Shown: positions 29,144 through 41,530, counted from the first letter of the stretch. The stretch is DNA of 64,000 bases from Polyodon spathula (GCF_017654505.1 NC_054558.1:10434298-10498297); one strand, 5' to 3'. Translations and numbers: made by a program. The notes: generated by a model not told the origin, from the letters alone.

Positions 29144-29549
29144 TGTGAGCACGAGGTTGCACATAATTAATTCACGTGCTGGGATTCAAATGAATAATTA
29201 ATTAGTCTTTGAATCCCAGCACAACAGCATATATAGATGAACGTTTTACTCACTCGCGGTTGGCTGTTCAGTGAGTGGAGAACGGGATAGGAGACAGAGG
29301 TAGTAATTGTGATTATAATAAGAATAGTAAAATATCTGCTCACTGTATTTTTGTTTAGTATTAGTCTGCTTTTGTTTGTCTTTTTATTTTGGCATAGAGT
29401 GCCGTGTCCTGTTGTTTCTGTTTATTTAACTGTTTTATTTATAATAAACCGGCACAAGCAAGCACCATCATCATTTCACATCATCTGTCTTTCTGTTCAT
29501 TCCTTTTCCTGGTTCTGACGCCGCCCACTTCGGCCGTCTTTGTGACACA
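29144..29549 (+). mobile_element. 5' LTR of a gag-only retroelement, hairpin before the TATA box
   Basis: 406 bp from TGTGAGCACG to GTGACACA. A perfect 15-bp inverted repeat (GTGCTGGGATTCAAA at 29176-29190, complement at 29208-29222) with a 17-nt AT-rich loop precedes ATATATAG at 29230-29237. AATAAACC near 29443 is a polyadenylation signal. TTGTGTTAGCAGTGGGAT right after the LTR is like the primer-binding region of Gypsy-type elements. It is homologous to the LTRs at 44531 and 45294. Confidence 0.7.
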
Positions 29550-29658
29550 TTGTGTTAGCAGTGGGATTTAATAGCGCCTCCAAGCGTCAGACCAGGAGAG
29601 GTGTGTGGAAAAAAAAACAAACCCCACAATAAATAAATAAATAAATAAATAATAAAAC

Positions 29659-30474
29659 ATGGAAGGCTGGAACTGGAGAGATGGCTGCCAGGACCTGGAG
29701 GAGCTCCTCGGTGGTCTAGAGGACCAAGGCTGGTGCCTTGCCTGTGGGGAGTTCGGGCACCCGGTGGTGCGCTGCCCCTACCAAGAGGGAGAGGAGGAAC
29801 TGGCCCAGGAGAGGAAGATGAGGAGGAAGCAGAGAAGGGGAAAGGGGACGAGGAAGGCAGAGTGTCCACCGCTCCCATCTCCACCAGCAGAGGAAGAATT
29901 CCTGCTGGTTTCGCCTCCAGAGCCAGAGGGAGAGGAGCCGTCTCCAGCGCCAGAGGGAGAGGTTCCACCACTGTCTCCAGAGCAGGAGGGAGAGCTGCAC
30001 CAGTCCCCTGTAAGTGAGGGAGAGCCGCACCAGTCCCCTGTAACAAGGGAAGACTACATGCCGCTCCCACCTCCGTTGTCAGGAGACTACACGCCGATCC
30101 CACCTCCACCGCCAGGAGACTACATGCCTCCACCACCTCCACCGGCAGGCACAGAGCAGCAGGAGCTGCCTCTGCCTCCGCCACCAGCAGAGGATGAATG
30201 CCTGCTGGGTCCCTGTCCACCAGCAGAGGGTGAATGCCTGCTGGTATCACTTCCCCCACCAGCAGAGGATGAATGCCTGCTGGTATCACTTCCCCCACCA
30301 GCAGAGGGTGAATGCCTGCTGGTATCACTTTCCCCACCAGCAGAGGATGAATGCCTGCTGGTATCACTTCCCCCACCATCACAAGGAGAGGAGCTGGAGC
30401 TGCCTCTGACTCCATCGCCATCAGGGGAGAGGAGCAGGAGCTGCCGCTCCCTGCACCAGAAGGACCAGGACTAG
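29659..30474 (+). CDS. Gag-like protein with one CCHC knuckle and Pro/Glu-rich repeats
   Basis: 271 codons, the first ORF downstream of the LTR. Residues about 27-39 (CLACGEFGHPVVRC) have C-x2-C-x4-H-x4-C spacing, a retroelement-type zinc knuckle that would bind nucleic acid. A basic run (RKMRRKQRRGKGTRK) follows, then low-complexity Pro/Glu-rich sequence with PPPAEDECLLVSLP repeated about five times from 39-bp DNA units. No capsid, protease or RT is seen, so either this is a non-autonomous element or the rest was lost. After its stop at 30472-30474 a +1 frame continues with similar composition to 30839, so a frameshift may have shortened it. It is not a host gene I know. Translation is unproven. 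Confidence 0.55.
   Translation: MEGWNWRDGCQDLEELLGGLEDQGWCLACGEFGHPVVRCPYQEGEEELAQERKMRRKQRRGKGTRKAECPPLPSPPAEEEFLLVSPPEPEGEEPSPAPEGEVPPLSPEQEGELHQSPVSEGEPHQSPVTREDYMPLPPPLSGDYTPIPPPPPGDYMPPPPPPAGTEQQELPLPPPPAEDECLLGPCPPAEGECLLVSLPPPAEDECLLVSLPPPAEGECLLVSLSPPAEDECLLVSLPPPSQGEELELPLTPSPSGERSRSCRSLHQKDQD
30195..30370. repeat. 39-bp coding minisatellite inside the gag-like ORF
   Basis: Units carry CCACCAGCAGAGGATGAATG then CCTGCTGGTATCACTTCCC, five copies alternating GAGGATG and GAGGGTG. Length 39 keeps the frame, so repeat number can change without breaking the ORF. Confidence 0.85.
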
Positions 30475-30589
30475 ATGCTGGCGGTCCTCAGCAGCCCTTG
30501 TATAGAACCGCCCAGTCGCAGTGGCCGAAAAGAGGGCCAACACCCGCACCCCAGCTTGTCCTGATTCCCTGCCTCGCTTCGCCCAAGGA

Positions 30590-30775
30590 TGCCTGCCTTG
30601 CTTTGCCCAAGGATGCTCACCGCTCTGCATTGCCCGGGGTTGCCCACCGCTCCGCATCGCCCGTGGGTGCCCGCCGCTCTGCATCGCCTGGGGTTGCCCG
30701 CCACTCAGCATCGCCTGGGGTCGCTGGGACTGCTTCACCTGGAGTTGCCCGCCGCTCCGCATCACCTGCTGTGAA
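30590..30775. repeat. GC-rich tandem repeat downstream of the gag-like ORF
   Basis: Units of about 27-30 bp with GCCCGCCGCTCTGCATCGCC and GGGGTTG, six or so diverged copies. In the plus-strand frame ending at 30839 they encode RSASPGVA-type repeats, probably once part of the same protein. A minus-strand frame also stays open but is a by-product. Confidence 0.75.
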
Positions 30776-30839
30776 CAAGCCCTTTAAATTCTCTTCTGTA
30801 ATGCAATACAAAAGAGAAATGGCAATTGATTTGGGATGA

Positions 30840-32100
30840 TAAGGGTCAGCCCGGTAGTCCCATGCAGTTGCCAAGACCTCAGACAGCTGGGTCTTGTGTA
30901 ATCCAATAGCAGTGACTTTGCAATTGAGATAAACAGTTAGTTTCTCAAAGCTGTTTACTCCAAATCATCAGGAACACATTTATACAGGATAAACACACCC
31001 AATAAATTTACCAATTCAGAGAAACAAAGAGGAGGCCTGGCTTGTAGGTGGTGTTTAATAACAAACTGGATTAAAACAGTTTTGATAATCTGCTCCTAAA
31101 ACCCGTAGATCTGGAGCTGTTGCTGGCTGGCACACAGATTTAATTTACTCCTGAGTGACAGGAGATGATCAGCCTGTCAGGCGGTTTGTGGCATCGTTAT
31201 ACATCACCTCTCAGTGCGCAGAAGCAACTTGGTAGGCTATCAGAAAACCCCAGTCAGGCGCCGACATGATGAACCGTTTTGAAATCATGTATTGTAATAT
31301 GGGTGCACGCAGTTGTGCAGAGATTGCGAGTTGAATTCCAAGAAGGCGTTCTAACTGTACGAATTACTATGCATGGATACTGTAGCGTTAAACAGCCTTC
31401 TCCTATCCCTCCCTCTGATCCACCAACACCTTAACCAGGTTGTGAGAGCAGCCCTCCAGCACTCCTCCTTCAGGAGCATTTTTTAAGCCAGTGCTAATGT
31501 TACACGAACCACCAAGTGAGCACCTTAATCACTGTGCAAAAGAGCCGGGCTCGTCTACATTCCATGTTTCAGAGCTTTTAACTTCATCACAGCGACAAGG
31601 GTTTTTGTAAAAGAAAAAACGAACTTCTATTTGAACTAGCTGTTCTGTAGATTCTCCAAAATTAATGCCCTGATTCATTTAGGAGGCGCTGGGAGGTCCT
31701 GATTGGTTGGGGGGCGTGCTTGGAGCTCAAAAGGCATCTGCTCCACAGCTCCAGGCTACTGCACGGCCATTGCTACACAGATGGATGCTGAGATAAAGCT
31801 TGTGTTTGTTTACATCAAGGAGGAGAGTGTCTGCTTTGCAGGAACTACTACATGAAACCCTTCCACTCCAAGATGGTGCTCATGAAGGCACTGCCAAGTC
31901 AAGGCTGTGAGAAAAGTCTGTTTGAAGAGGCAGGAGACACGGTGAGAATACTAGGACTTCGGGAGCCCAGAAGTAGGTCAGTTTAGGGGACTTTAATCCC
32001 AAATGGTGCAGAGATGGTTTGCGTAGAGTAGTAGGTTCCAGCAGCGGGATGTTCTTTTTAGTGGGACTAGTACTTACACTTTCTGTGGCTAACTTTTTAG
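30840..32100. other. Non-coding stretch, possible weak exon near 31781-31941
   Basis: Mostly unique-looking. ATGGATGCTGAGATAAAGCT at 31781, then CATCAAGGAGGAG, resembles the MDxxKxExVxIKEE start common to fish zinc-finger genes, but the frame stops within 25 codons; a donor-like ACG|GTGAGA lies at 31940. I do not call a gene. A CCAAT-type ATTGG at 31701 precedes it. Confidence 0.3.
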
Positions 32101-33239
32101 CTTTGTTTTGTTTTCTTTATTAAATGTGACACAAGGACTACCATTGCTGGTACCCTAGTATCAGAACTTGTGTACAAATCCCCCTTATAGTCCATCAGAG
32201 GAACCAGTGGCTGCCTGATGCAACCCATTTCCCTTTTTCTCTTTCTATCCCATGCCTGATAAAGGCCCATGGAGGGTATTCTGTCCTTTTGTGGTGTATT
32301 TCTAATAAATGTGTTGCTGGCAAATAAATCTTTTTTTTTTTTTTTTGCCAAAGCTGAACTGTCAGGCAGCACTGTCAGAATGACAGGATTAGGTTTATCG
32401 CCTGGAGAAATCAGCTCTCCGAATTTTAACAAAATGTCAAGAACCCTCCCCGTCAGCTCCCAGCTGCAGAAACATGCTGTCCCTATGGAGACAGTGAGCC
32501 TCCATGCTCTTTCACCAAAGTCTGCCCTGAGGGGCCCTCCATAGCACCCACATTTATAACAGGATTTTCCTTGCTTCTCAGGCCCTAAATGACGTCTTCC
32601 CAAGACACAATACAATACACATTTATTTTGCTTGTGTGTGTGTGTGTGTGTGTGTGCTGATGATCAGTTAGCCACACAGCCACCCTCCCAGTGGCACATG
32701 ATGTGGCCGGCAGTCCCATCTACAGTACATTGAGATTTAACATACTGTAGTACAGGTTTGTTTTAAAAAGTTACACGTCACTGAGTTACACGTCTCTGTA
32801 TTTACAAAACAGGCAGAAATTAATAAGTTTACCCCCAATGAAAAGGCTCCCTTATAAGTAACCCTAGAGGAGTTTGTACTTTTTCTTCCAGTTGTGTTGT
32901 GCAAGTGCACCCTCTTTTGGAAAGCAAGTGCAGAGGCAGTCACGTCACCCCCATTCACACAATGGTGATGGTTGATTTAAACATGTTGAACAGATGATAT
33001 GAGAAGTTAGTAAAATCACACCAGCACACCTCGGTGAAACCCACTCATCTATGTACGTATGTCTGTATTCATTTATTAGAGTCAATTTCAAGATGGTCCC
33101 AAGTGGCAACATACAAAATTAAACGGCAGCAACAGATGGAATTGACACCTGATTCAAAAAAGTGCAATATGTAGTTAAAACTAAACATCTGGAACACGTC
33201 AAATGCATAAAGAAATGAATACATAAAATTAAATTTTGG
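32101..33239. other. Non-coding stretch with (TG)n microsatellite
   Basis: A T-run lies at 32331-32346 and a (TG)n tract at about 32633-32656. The 172-codon minus-strand frame at 32097-32615 crosses the T-run as a Lys stretch and shows no motif; I cannot support it as a gene. Confidence 0.4.
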
Positions 33240-33353
33240 AGAAAGAGAGACACAGAGAGAGAGAGAGAGAGAGAGCGATAGAGACATAAAGAGGAGAGAG
33301 AGAGAGAGAGAGAGCTTTTCAGTCCCAAACTTGGAATTCATGGCCATGGGAGG
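33240..33353 (-). repeat. (GA)n microsatellite with the conserved 43-bp flank, copy 2
   Basis: Inverted copy of the unit at 16751-16858. The 43-bp block at 33311-33353 matches that copy at every position; the GA tract is interrupted by ACATAAAG. Confidence 0.75.
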
Positions 33354-34555
33354 AAGTTTAAATCATCAAATTAATTTCACCTGAGACCTGACGCTACCTC
33401 AGAGAAAAGGATTTTGAGGACATCATGGTTTTGCCACCATCTACAGATACGTTGTAGCATTAAATCCATCCCATGGAATATTCTACATGAGCATAATGAC
33501 TGGCTGAAAATGAGATTCAAAATTCAAGTCACAATATTCGGAGTTCACTTTCAGCGGTTGTGATTATTCAAAACCACCGGAGATACAGAAAAGAGCCTTA
33601 ATATCCAGCTGTCTTCTGCACTCATCTGTAGCAGAATAACTAAGCAATGTGCATTTATTCATCCAGATCAGATAGCAGTTATTGTGAGAGTCTGACTGAT
33701 GCATTCATACACTGAATAATAACACCTGGTTTCCCATTCAGGCAGCTCATCTGAATGCCTTGTGCTGCTCTATCGGTTCAGAATCTCACTGTTGTCAGTT
33801 TGCGTTAAAGATTCCAATACAATGTTGCTTGTCTGAGGGTGATCCATTGAATGAATCCTGTTGGGTTTCTGCTCGTGGTTATCTAGACTCTTCATCAATA
33901 ACTCTTCTCAGAATGCATCCATGCCACTCATACTTAGTGCTTTAATGAAGCAGGCATGCACCTCGCTGTGGTCCCACTGAATTGCACAGCTTGGGTAGGG
34001 GTGGAAAACCTCTAGCAATGACACAGGGGTCTAGATTAATGATTCAAATAGCGCCAGATCTTAATACAGTAAAACTCTGCTGCAGATCATTATTATTTTT
34101 AGCAGTGTCAGCAATTCTCTACTGTGCTAAAACACCAACAGGATCAATGTAGAAATGAAAAGGTGGCATGCTCTACTTCATGTTCTGTATGCAACATGAG
34201 AGGTGGACAGTGAAACAGAGCCTCCGTTGCAGGCCCCCTGCTGGCTCTCACATGTGCTTTAATGACTTCATCATCACAAATAATGATTGTTAATGATGGA
34301 GAGGGAGCAAGGGAGCAAAATACAGTACATTTCACTTACACAGGAGAGAATGGATTAGAAGAGATCAGTGATGTTAAAACCGGGGAGTATGTACAGTAGC
34401 TGTTATGCGTTTATTGTCCAGCAGGTAGCTCAAAGAGGTATTGAATGCTTTAATATCCAGAACAATATTAATATCATCCACTTTGTGGTGCTACTGCTAT
34501 TCTTAACCCCTAAACATAATGTGCACAGATCATCACACATTTCCCAACCCCACAC
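33354..34555. other. Non-coding stretch, no gene recognised
   Basis: Unique-looking sequence, frames under 80 codons, no motif. Confidence 0.45.
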
Positions 34556-34672
34556 ACAAAACCAAAACCCTAAACATAGCCCTAACCATAACCCCTAACC
34601 CTAACTCTAACCCTAAACATAGCCCTAACCATAACCCCTAACTCCAACCCGAGCTCTAACCCTAACCCTTTT
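34556..34672. repeat. Degenerate telomere-like CCCTAA repeats (interstitial)
   Basis: About 117 bp dominated by CCCTAA, CCTAACC and variants such as CATAGCCCTAACCATAACCC. This is the vertebrate telomere motif in decayed form, flanked by ordinary sequence on both sides, so it is not a chromosome end. Confidence 0.75.
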
Positions 34673-36603
34673 TTGTATTGCATTTGTAGCAATAAAAGTA
34701 TTGCCATAAAAAGCCTCTAGAAAAAAATTATTCAACAGGCCCAATTCACTAGGAGACTGATTCATACACACAGCAATAATGAATTTACTGAGCAGGCAGT
34801 GCATTAGATTGGAAATGTTCATGTTTTATTATTTGATGCAGATGTTTTTATGTTCCTATAAATCCAATTGCAGATAACTGAAGACCCCCATCCCTTTTCA
34901 AAGCAAGTGTGTATTGTTATTCTTACTATCCATATCATGCTCTGGCTTTTTTAAATTACAGCAGAACTAGTTTCATTACAGAGATTAAGGAATCCCCCAG
35001 TCCTAATCATATGTCAGATATATGAATTGAAAAAGATGCATTTTTTTTAAAAACAAATCAAGAATGACGTTTTTATTATTACATTTTATAGTGAGCTTTA
35101 CAGTTTGGTGTGCATCCAAATTGATGGGTAATTAAATCAGGTTAATAAAATATAATGTGTACATAATAAAGCCCACTAAGTACCTAAACCTATTATCTAA
35201 CCATGCATTCTTTCAAAAAAACAGCACGCAATGTCAGGTGTGCAACAGCGCGCTTCCAGCACTTTCCCATTGCCAGAAAGCTGCTGCATGTTTAGTTCGC
35301 TTCGAGACGATGCTCTCAGTCTCCTCCTCTGTACATTAATCAAGAGGGTTACTTAAGCAACCCTGTTTGGGAGAATTTCTCGTGTAAATCAGGTTTGTGG
35401 CTGAAAAAAAACGGCCAAAGAGGGTAGGGTAAATCTCATTAACTTGTGTTCTTTTCCATGCCCGGTTCTGCATGGAAACCCGCATTTCATGTGTAAATGT
35501 TAATGAGCATGTTTATCCTTAACTATAAATATTGCAAGGGAGCAGGTCAGTTGTTACTGTGGATTCCAAGAAGGCAGAAAGTAGTGGCTGAAGGGTGATT
35601 TTATGGTTAGCAGTGGTGTAGTTCACCTTAATGATAATGTGGGCAGCTTTCTTTATTATTGTTTTTTGCTGTGTCTGCACTGTCATGTTGTATATCTCTT
35701 GTGAATTTACAGTTCTGTATAAAACCACTTACCATGAACTGCGTTATACCCTTGTTATAGTATTAAAGCAGCTGTTTGAGAATAACCTTGCTTTAAAAAC
35801 CATGCTAAAGTTAAACACAAAGAGCAAGTGAGCTGCTTAAATGTAATTGAATTAACTCCTGTCCTTTTTTTGATCCCAGCTATGTCCAAAATTCAATGCG
35901 TGTCTGCCCTCCACGTTAATAAATATAGCTGGTGAACTGGATGTCATGAGCCAGTTCGATCGCCCAAAACAGCACAACAACATCCCATAAGTTGTTGATG
36001 CCCTGTCAGAACTGACCAAATAAAATTGCAAATGAATGTATTGATTGTGTTTTATTTGTTTGCATCATTAATATTTAACACAATCCAACACAACTAAAAT
36101 GAAAGGAGAGAATCTCTGACAACACAAGCCTCAGATCGCTGCTGTCCAACTGAAACTGGCAGCTGAGATAACCTTCACAGTTGCCAAGTCAGCTTAAGCT
36201 TATAATAAGCAGGATTGGGCTTGTTTCTTGAGAGTTGCGGGTCGGAGTTTGCATAAACACCCACTCTAACAAGAGTTGTGCTTGTTTTGGGCTTATTCTG
36301 AAAGGCAGTTTTCTCATGAGACTTGGCAACACTGGTAACCTTCCCCGTCTGTCTCGCAGGCAGCCACTGATTCCTGAACACCTAATTTTGCTGTTGACAA
36401 GAGTTTGTGCAGGATACAGCAGACAGTGGCAATTTTGGGAACGAACTGATGCACTTCAGTCCATTTCATCAGTGTCTGCCAACTCTCTTTAAGTGCCCAC
36501 TACCCGTATTTGCCCACGGGTGGTGTTGAATGCTTCCTCAGCAGCTGTCAGCCATTTGGATGGGTAGAGTCTCTAAGCAAGGGCAGTAGACGTAGCATCA
36601 CCT
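34673..36603. other. Non-coding stretch, no gene recognised
   Basis: AT-rich with no repeat family I can name. Frames up to 85 codons (36235-36492) lack motifs. Confidence 0.45.
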
Positions 36604-37789
36604 TGTAACGATCACTCTGCACAACTGAGAAGCAGTTGTACTGTCCTCCCTAAGGAGAAACTACTGGCCCAATATCTAACTAATTAAGTCAGCAAGAGTG
36701 ACAGACAGCAAAAGCAGGGACGTCAGAGGTGTCAATTTCACGAACAAACAGTTTATTGTTGTAAACTATAATGTAATAAATGAAATATTATGCCAACAAC
36801 TTATTGCAGATAACAGTTAATGGAAGGTACAGGTGAGTAAGAAAATAGTGAATTAAACAAACATCCAAACAAACTAACACTAAAGCAAAATGAATGTGGT
36901 GTCCGGTGGGCCTCCAATAAACCCACACACACAAACACCACACCAATACAAAATCAACACACCAACAGGCAAAAAGAGACAAAGGTGAATGAATAAGTAT
37001 ATGGAGAAAACAATTACAAAGACAGTCTTGATGGCAATGGATGATAAATGAAATTTAGGTCTAACAAGTCCAGTGAAGTAATGCAGATGAAATCCAAAGT
37101 AACAAAAGAACAAACCAAAACTACAGGATCCAAAGTATCAAAGTAAAGTAGAAAAAACCAGCAAACAGAAAAGGAATAATCTCACCAACAAATAAAGAAG
37201 TCCAGAATAGAGTCTACTGAAGAAGATAGATGAAGGTTGATGAAAAAATAGGGATCGTAGAAAATGATGAGTCTGTTGAGTAGTTCCGAGTTGAGTGGTG
37301 AACAGCCGTTTGGAAAATATCAGGAGGATCAGGAACAAAATGGAAACTGAACACACTACCAAAAAACAAACCCTAAACAGACCTTGAACAGCAACTAAAC
37401 TTAAACAAGTAACAGTGAAAACAAAAAAGAAAGGTTTAGACAAAGAATACGATTTTGAAAAGAGTAAATGGATGCACCAGTATTTATCTACATTAGTTAC
37501 AGTTACTCTGTTAATTAAGTAATATGCTGTTTATTTGTAAATGGATTCCTAAAGAGAAAATGGAGTCCTCTCTGGCCTAGCCAGCCAGCTTTAATACCGG
37601 TGCTGGCTTCCAAGGAGCTCTGAGATTGGAGGAGTGGATATCTGAATGAGCCAATGGGGGGCGAGGATGAACAGAGGGTGATAGCAAGGAATTATGGGAA
37701 TCTGAGTTTTACCAGGCCAGGCTACTGTCCCTAATTAAAGGGACAGGTGGGTGAAACTTACACCTGCTTCATGGAGCAAGTGAATTAAG
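36604..37789 (-). mobile_element. Old LTR, minus orientation (family shared with 42827-44035)
   Basis: In minus-strand sense it runs parallel to the LTR at 42827-44035 through shared blocks such as TGGCTCATTCAGATATCCAC, AATTGACACCTCTG and CTCCTTAGGGAGGACA, at roughly 75-80% similarity by eye. It ends GATCGTTACA at 36604. Its start is cut off: CR1 copy C begins at 37793 where the first ~10 bp should be. Confidence 0.72.
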
Positions 37790-37864
37790 AACATAAGAAC
37801 ATAAGAACATAAGAAAGTTTACAAACGAGAGGAGGCCATTCGGCCCATCTTGCTCGTTTGGTTG

Positions 37865-40541
37865 TTAGTAGCTTATTGATCCCAAAATCTCATCAAGCAG
37901 CTTCTTGAAGGATCCCAGGGTGTCAGCTTCAACAACATTACTGGGGAGTTGATTCCAGACCCTCACAATTCTCTGTGTAAAAAAGTGTCTCCTATTTTCT
38001 GTTCTGAATGCCCCTTTTTCTAAACTCCATTTGTGACCCCTGGTCCTTGTTTCTTTTTTCAGGCTGAAAAAGTCCCTTGCGTCGACACTGTCAATACCTT
38101 TTAGAATTTTGAATGCTTGAATTAGGTCGCCACGTAGTCTTCTTTGTTCAAGACTGAACAGATTCAATTCTTTTAGCCTGTCTGCATATGACATGCCTTT
38201 TAAGCCCGGAATAATTCTGGTCGCTCTTCTTTGCACTCTTTCTAGAGCAGCAATATCTTTTTTATAGCGAGGTGACCAGAACTGAACACAATATTCAAGA
38301 TGAGGTCTTACAAGTGCATTGTACAGTTTTAACATTACTTCCCTTGATTTAAATTCAACACTTTTCACAATGTATCCGAGCATCTTGTTAGCCTTTTTTA
38401 TAGCTTCCCCACATTGCCTAGATGAAGACATTTCTGAGTCAACAAAAACTCCTAGGTCTTTTTCATAGATTCCTTCTCCAATTTCAATATCTCCCATATG
38501 ATATTTATAATGTACATTTTTATTTCCTGCGTGCAGTACCTTACACTTTTCTCTATTAAATGTCATTTGCCATGTGTCTGCCCAGTTCTGAATCTTGTCT
38601 AGATCATTTTGAATGACCTTTGCTGCTGCAACAGTGTTTGCCACTCCTCCTACTTTTGTGTCGTCTGCAAATTTAACAAGTTTGCTTACTATACCAGAAT
38701 CTAAATCATTAATGTAGATTAGGAATAGCAGAGGACCTAATACTGATCCCTGTGGTACACCGCTGGTTACCACACTCCATTCTGAGGTTTTTCCTCTAAT
38801 CAGTACTTTCTGTTTTCTACATGTTAACCACTCCCTAATCCATGTACATGTGTTTCCTTGAATCCCAACTGCGTTCAGTTTGAGAATTAATCTTTTGTGC
38901 GGGACTTTGTCAAAAGCTTTCTGGAAATCTAAATAAACCATGTCATATGCTTTGCAATTATCCATTATCGATGTTGCATCCTCAAAAAAATCAAGCAAGT
39001 TAGTTAGGCACGATCTCCCTTTCCTAAAACCATGTTGACTGTCTCCCAGGACCCTGTTACCATATAGGTAATTTTCCATTTTGGATCTTATTATAGTTTC
39101 CATAAGTTTGCATATAATAGAAGTCAGGCTTACTGGTCTGTAGTTACCTGGTTCAGTTTTGTTTCCCTTTTTGTGGATCGGTATTACGTTTGCAATTTTC
39201 CAGTCTGTCGGTACCACCCCTGTGTCAAGAGACTGCTGCATGATCTTGGTTAGCGGTTTGTAAATTACTTCTTTCATTTCTTTGAGTACTACTGGGAGGA
39301 TCTCATCCGGCCCAGGGGATTTGTTTATTTTAAGAGCTCCTAGTCCCTTTAACACTTCTGCCTCAGTTATGCTAAAGTTATTTAAAACTGGATAGGAACT
39401 GGATGACATGTGGGGCATGTTGTCAGTATCTTCCTTTGTAAAAACTTGTGAAAAGTAATCATTTAACATATTTGCTATTTTTTTTTCTTCCTCTACGATT
39501 TTGCCATTTGTATCTCTTAAACATTTAATCTCCTCTTTGAATGTTCTCTTGCTGTTGTAATATTGGAAAAACATTTTGGAATTGGTTTTAGCTCCCTTAG
39601 CAATGTTCATTTCTATTTCTCTCTTGGCCTTTCTAACTTCCTTTTTGACTTGCGTTTGCAGTTCTGTGTACTCTTTCTGCGTACTTTCTTTTTGGTCCTT
39701 TTTTAATGCTCTGTAAAGTGCCTTTTTTCGCTGAATATTTTTTTTAATTGATCTATTAAACCATTTTGGCAATTTAGTTTTACATTTAGATTTGTCTACT
39801 TTAGGGATGTAATTGTTTTGCACCTCTAGTACTACATTTTTGAAGAACAACCATCCTTCTTCTGTGGGTGTTTTCTCTATTTTACTCCAATCTACTTCTG
39901 TTAGTCTCTGTTTCATACCTTCATAGTTTGCTTTTCTAAAATTGTAAACCTTAGCTTTAGTCTTTACTTTTGGGGATTTAAAAAACACTTCAAATGAGAC
40001 CATGTTGTGGTCTGAGTTTGCCAGTGGTTCTCTGACCTCTGTTTTAGTTACTATCTTCGTTATTTGAAAAGACTAAATCAAGGCATGCCTCCCCTCTAGT
40101 GGGTGCCTTGACAAATTGTGTTAGGAAGCAGTCATTTGTCATTTCCACCATTTCTATTTCATCCTTCGCGCTACCCACCGGGTTTTCCCATTTTATTTGG
40201 GGGAAGTTGAAATCCCCCATTAGTATGGCTTCTCCTTTGCTACACACATTTCTAATGTCATTGTATAACAGATTATTGTGCTCACCGTCTGAATCTGGCG
40301 GTCTATAGCATGCTCCTATTATTATGCCCTTTGAATTTTTGTCCGTTATTCTGACCCATATTGATTCGGCTTTATTTTCTTTGTCCAGGTTTAACACCTG
40401 GGCTTCAAGACTGTTTCTTATGTATAGCGCTGCCCCTCCTCCACTTCTGTCCTGCCTGTCTTTCTTATACAGTGTATACCCACAAATATTATATTCGTCC
40501 CCATCACTCTCAGACAACCAAGTTTCAGTAACACCTATCAC
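37865..40541 (-). pseudogene. CR1 ORF2 of copy C, 2-nt deletion in endonuclease
   Basis: The frame 40541-40044 covers the endonuclease to LDLVFSNNED, then a 2-nt deletion near 40050 (relative to copy A) shifts it. The frame 40003-37865 carries the remaining 712 residues including SPGPDEILP, GVPQGSVLGPLLF and FADD. RT is therefore whole but detached from the first part of the endonuclease. Confidence 0.87.
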
Positions 40542-40705
40542 ATCATAGTTACTTGTTAGTGCAGTAGCTTCAAGTTCTAGAAATTAGTTTCTGATACTTC
40601 TAGCATTTAGATAAATACATTTAATGGTTGTCTTACCTGAGTTGTTGTTCTTGTTTTGATGCGGTCTCCCTTCTGTTTTTTTGTTGATTTCTCCCCCCTT
40701 CCTTT

Positions 40706-41530
40706 CTAGTTTAAATGCTTCTGAACCTGCTCGAGGATTTTTTCTCCAAGTAGACTGGTTCCCTTGTTATTTAAGTGCAGTCCGTCCCGTCTATACAGAT
40801 AGTCCTCGTTGTAGAATGTGGTCCAATGATCAAGATAGGTGAAGCCTTCCTGTGTGCACCACATCTTCAGCCATACGTTTTGATTAATTATTTCCAGCTG
40901 TACATATGGTCCTTTGCAAGGTGACGGTAGTATACCAGAAAATACCACAGTTTTGGTTTTCTCTTTTAATTTCCTTCCTAGCTCTCTGAATTTGTTTTGC
41001 AGGGATTTTGGTCTGTCCCTTCCAATGTTGTTTGTACCAATGTGGACGACTACTACCGGGTCGTCTCCTGTTAGTTCTAGGAGCCTGTCCACGTTCTCAG
41101 TGATGTGCTTGACCGAGGCTCCCGGATGGCAGCACACTGTTGTAGTAAGGGGGTCCAAACTGCGAATTGAACTTGCTGTGTTTTTCAATATGGAGTCCCC
41201 AACAATCATGACCTCCCTTCTTTTTGCTGTCTGGTCACCACTGTCAATAGGGTCCTCGATGTTGTTCCTTTCGTTCTCTTGTTGTTGGTTCTGCTCAGCA
41301 AAATTCTGAAGTGACTCAAATTTGTTGGTTGTTTTGATTTCTGGTGGTTGTGTTTGAGGAAGTTTCTTTTTTTCCCTGCTTCTGCCTACCTGAACCCATC
41401 TGTTCTGACCTTCTATCTCCCTGGTGGCTTTCAGTCTGTTAGGGGTGATGTACACTTCCATGAATTGTGGGTGTGCCAGTTCCTCAAGATCCTGTTGCTG
41501 TTGCACTTCTTCCAGCTTAATTTCTAGCAT
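40706..41530 (-). pseudogene. CR1 ORF1 of copy C, zinc motif deleted
   Basis: 274 codons corresponding to residues 42-315 of the full protein. The Cys motif and first part of the coiled coil are missing through the deletion at about 41535. The esterase keeps GDS, GTNN and DGLHL, with several substitutions such as Pro to His at the GAS block (CCHPGAS). The apparent start is an internal Met. Confidence 0.85.

Noticed and set aside
29555..30421. 288-codon minus-strand frame rich in GIHPLLVGEVIPA repeats
   Set aside because: It is the antisense of the 39-bp coding repeats and Pro-rich tract of the plus-strand gag-like ORF, kept open by repeat composition.
31781..31941. First exon of a zinc-finger gene
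   Set aside because: The start resembles such exons, but the frame stops after about 25 codons and no zinc-finger array follows in the window.
32097..32615. 172-codon minus-strand protein gene
   Set aside because: Contains a homopolymer-derived Lys run, no recognisable domain and no splice or promoter support.
34556..34672. Chromosome end
   Set aside because: The telomere-like tract is short, decayed and continues into ordinary sequence on both sides.
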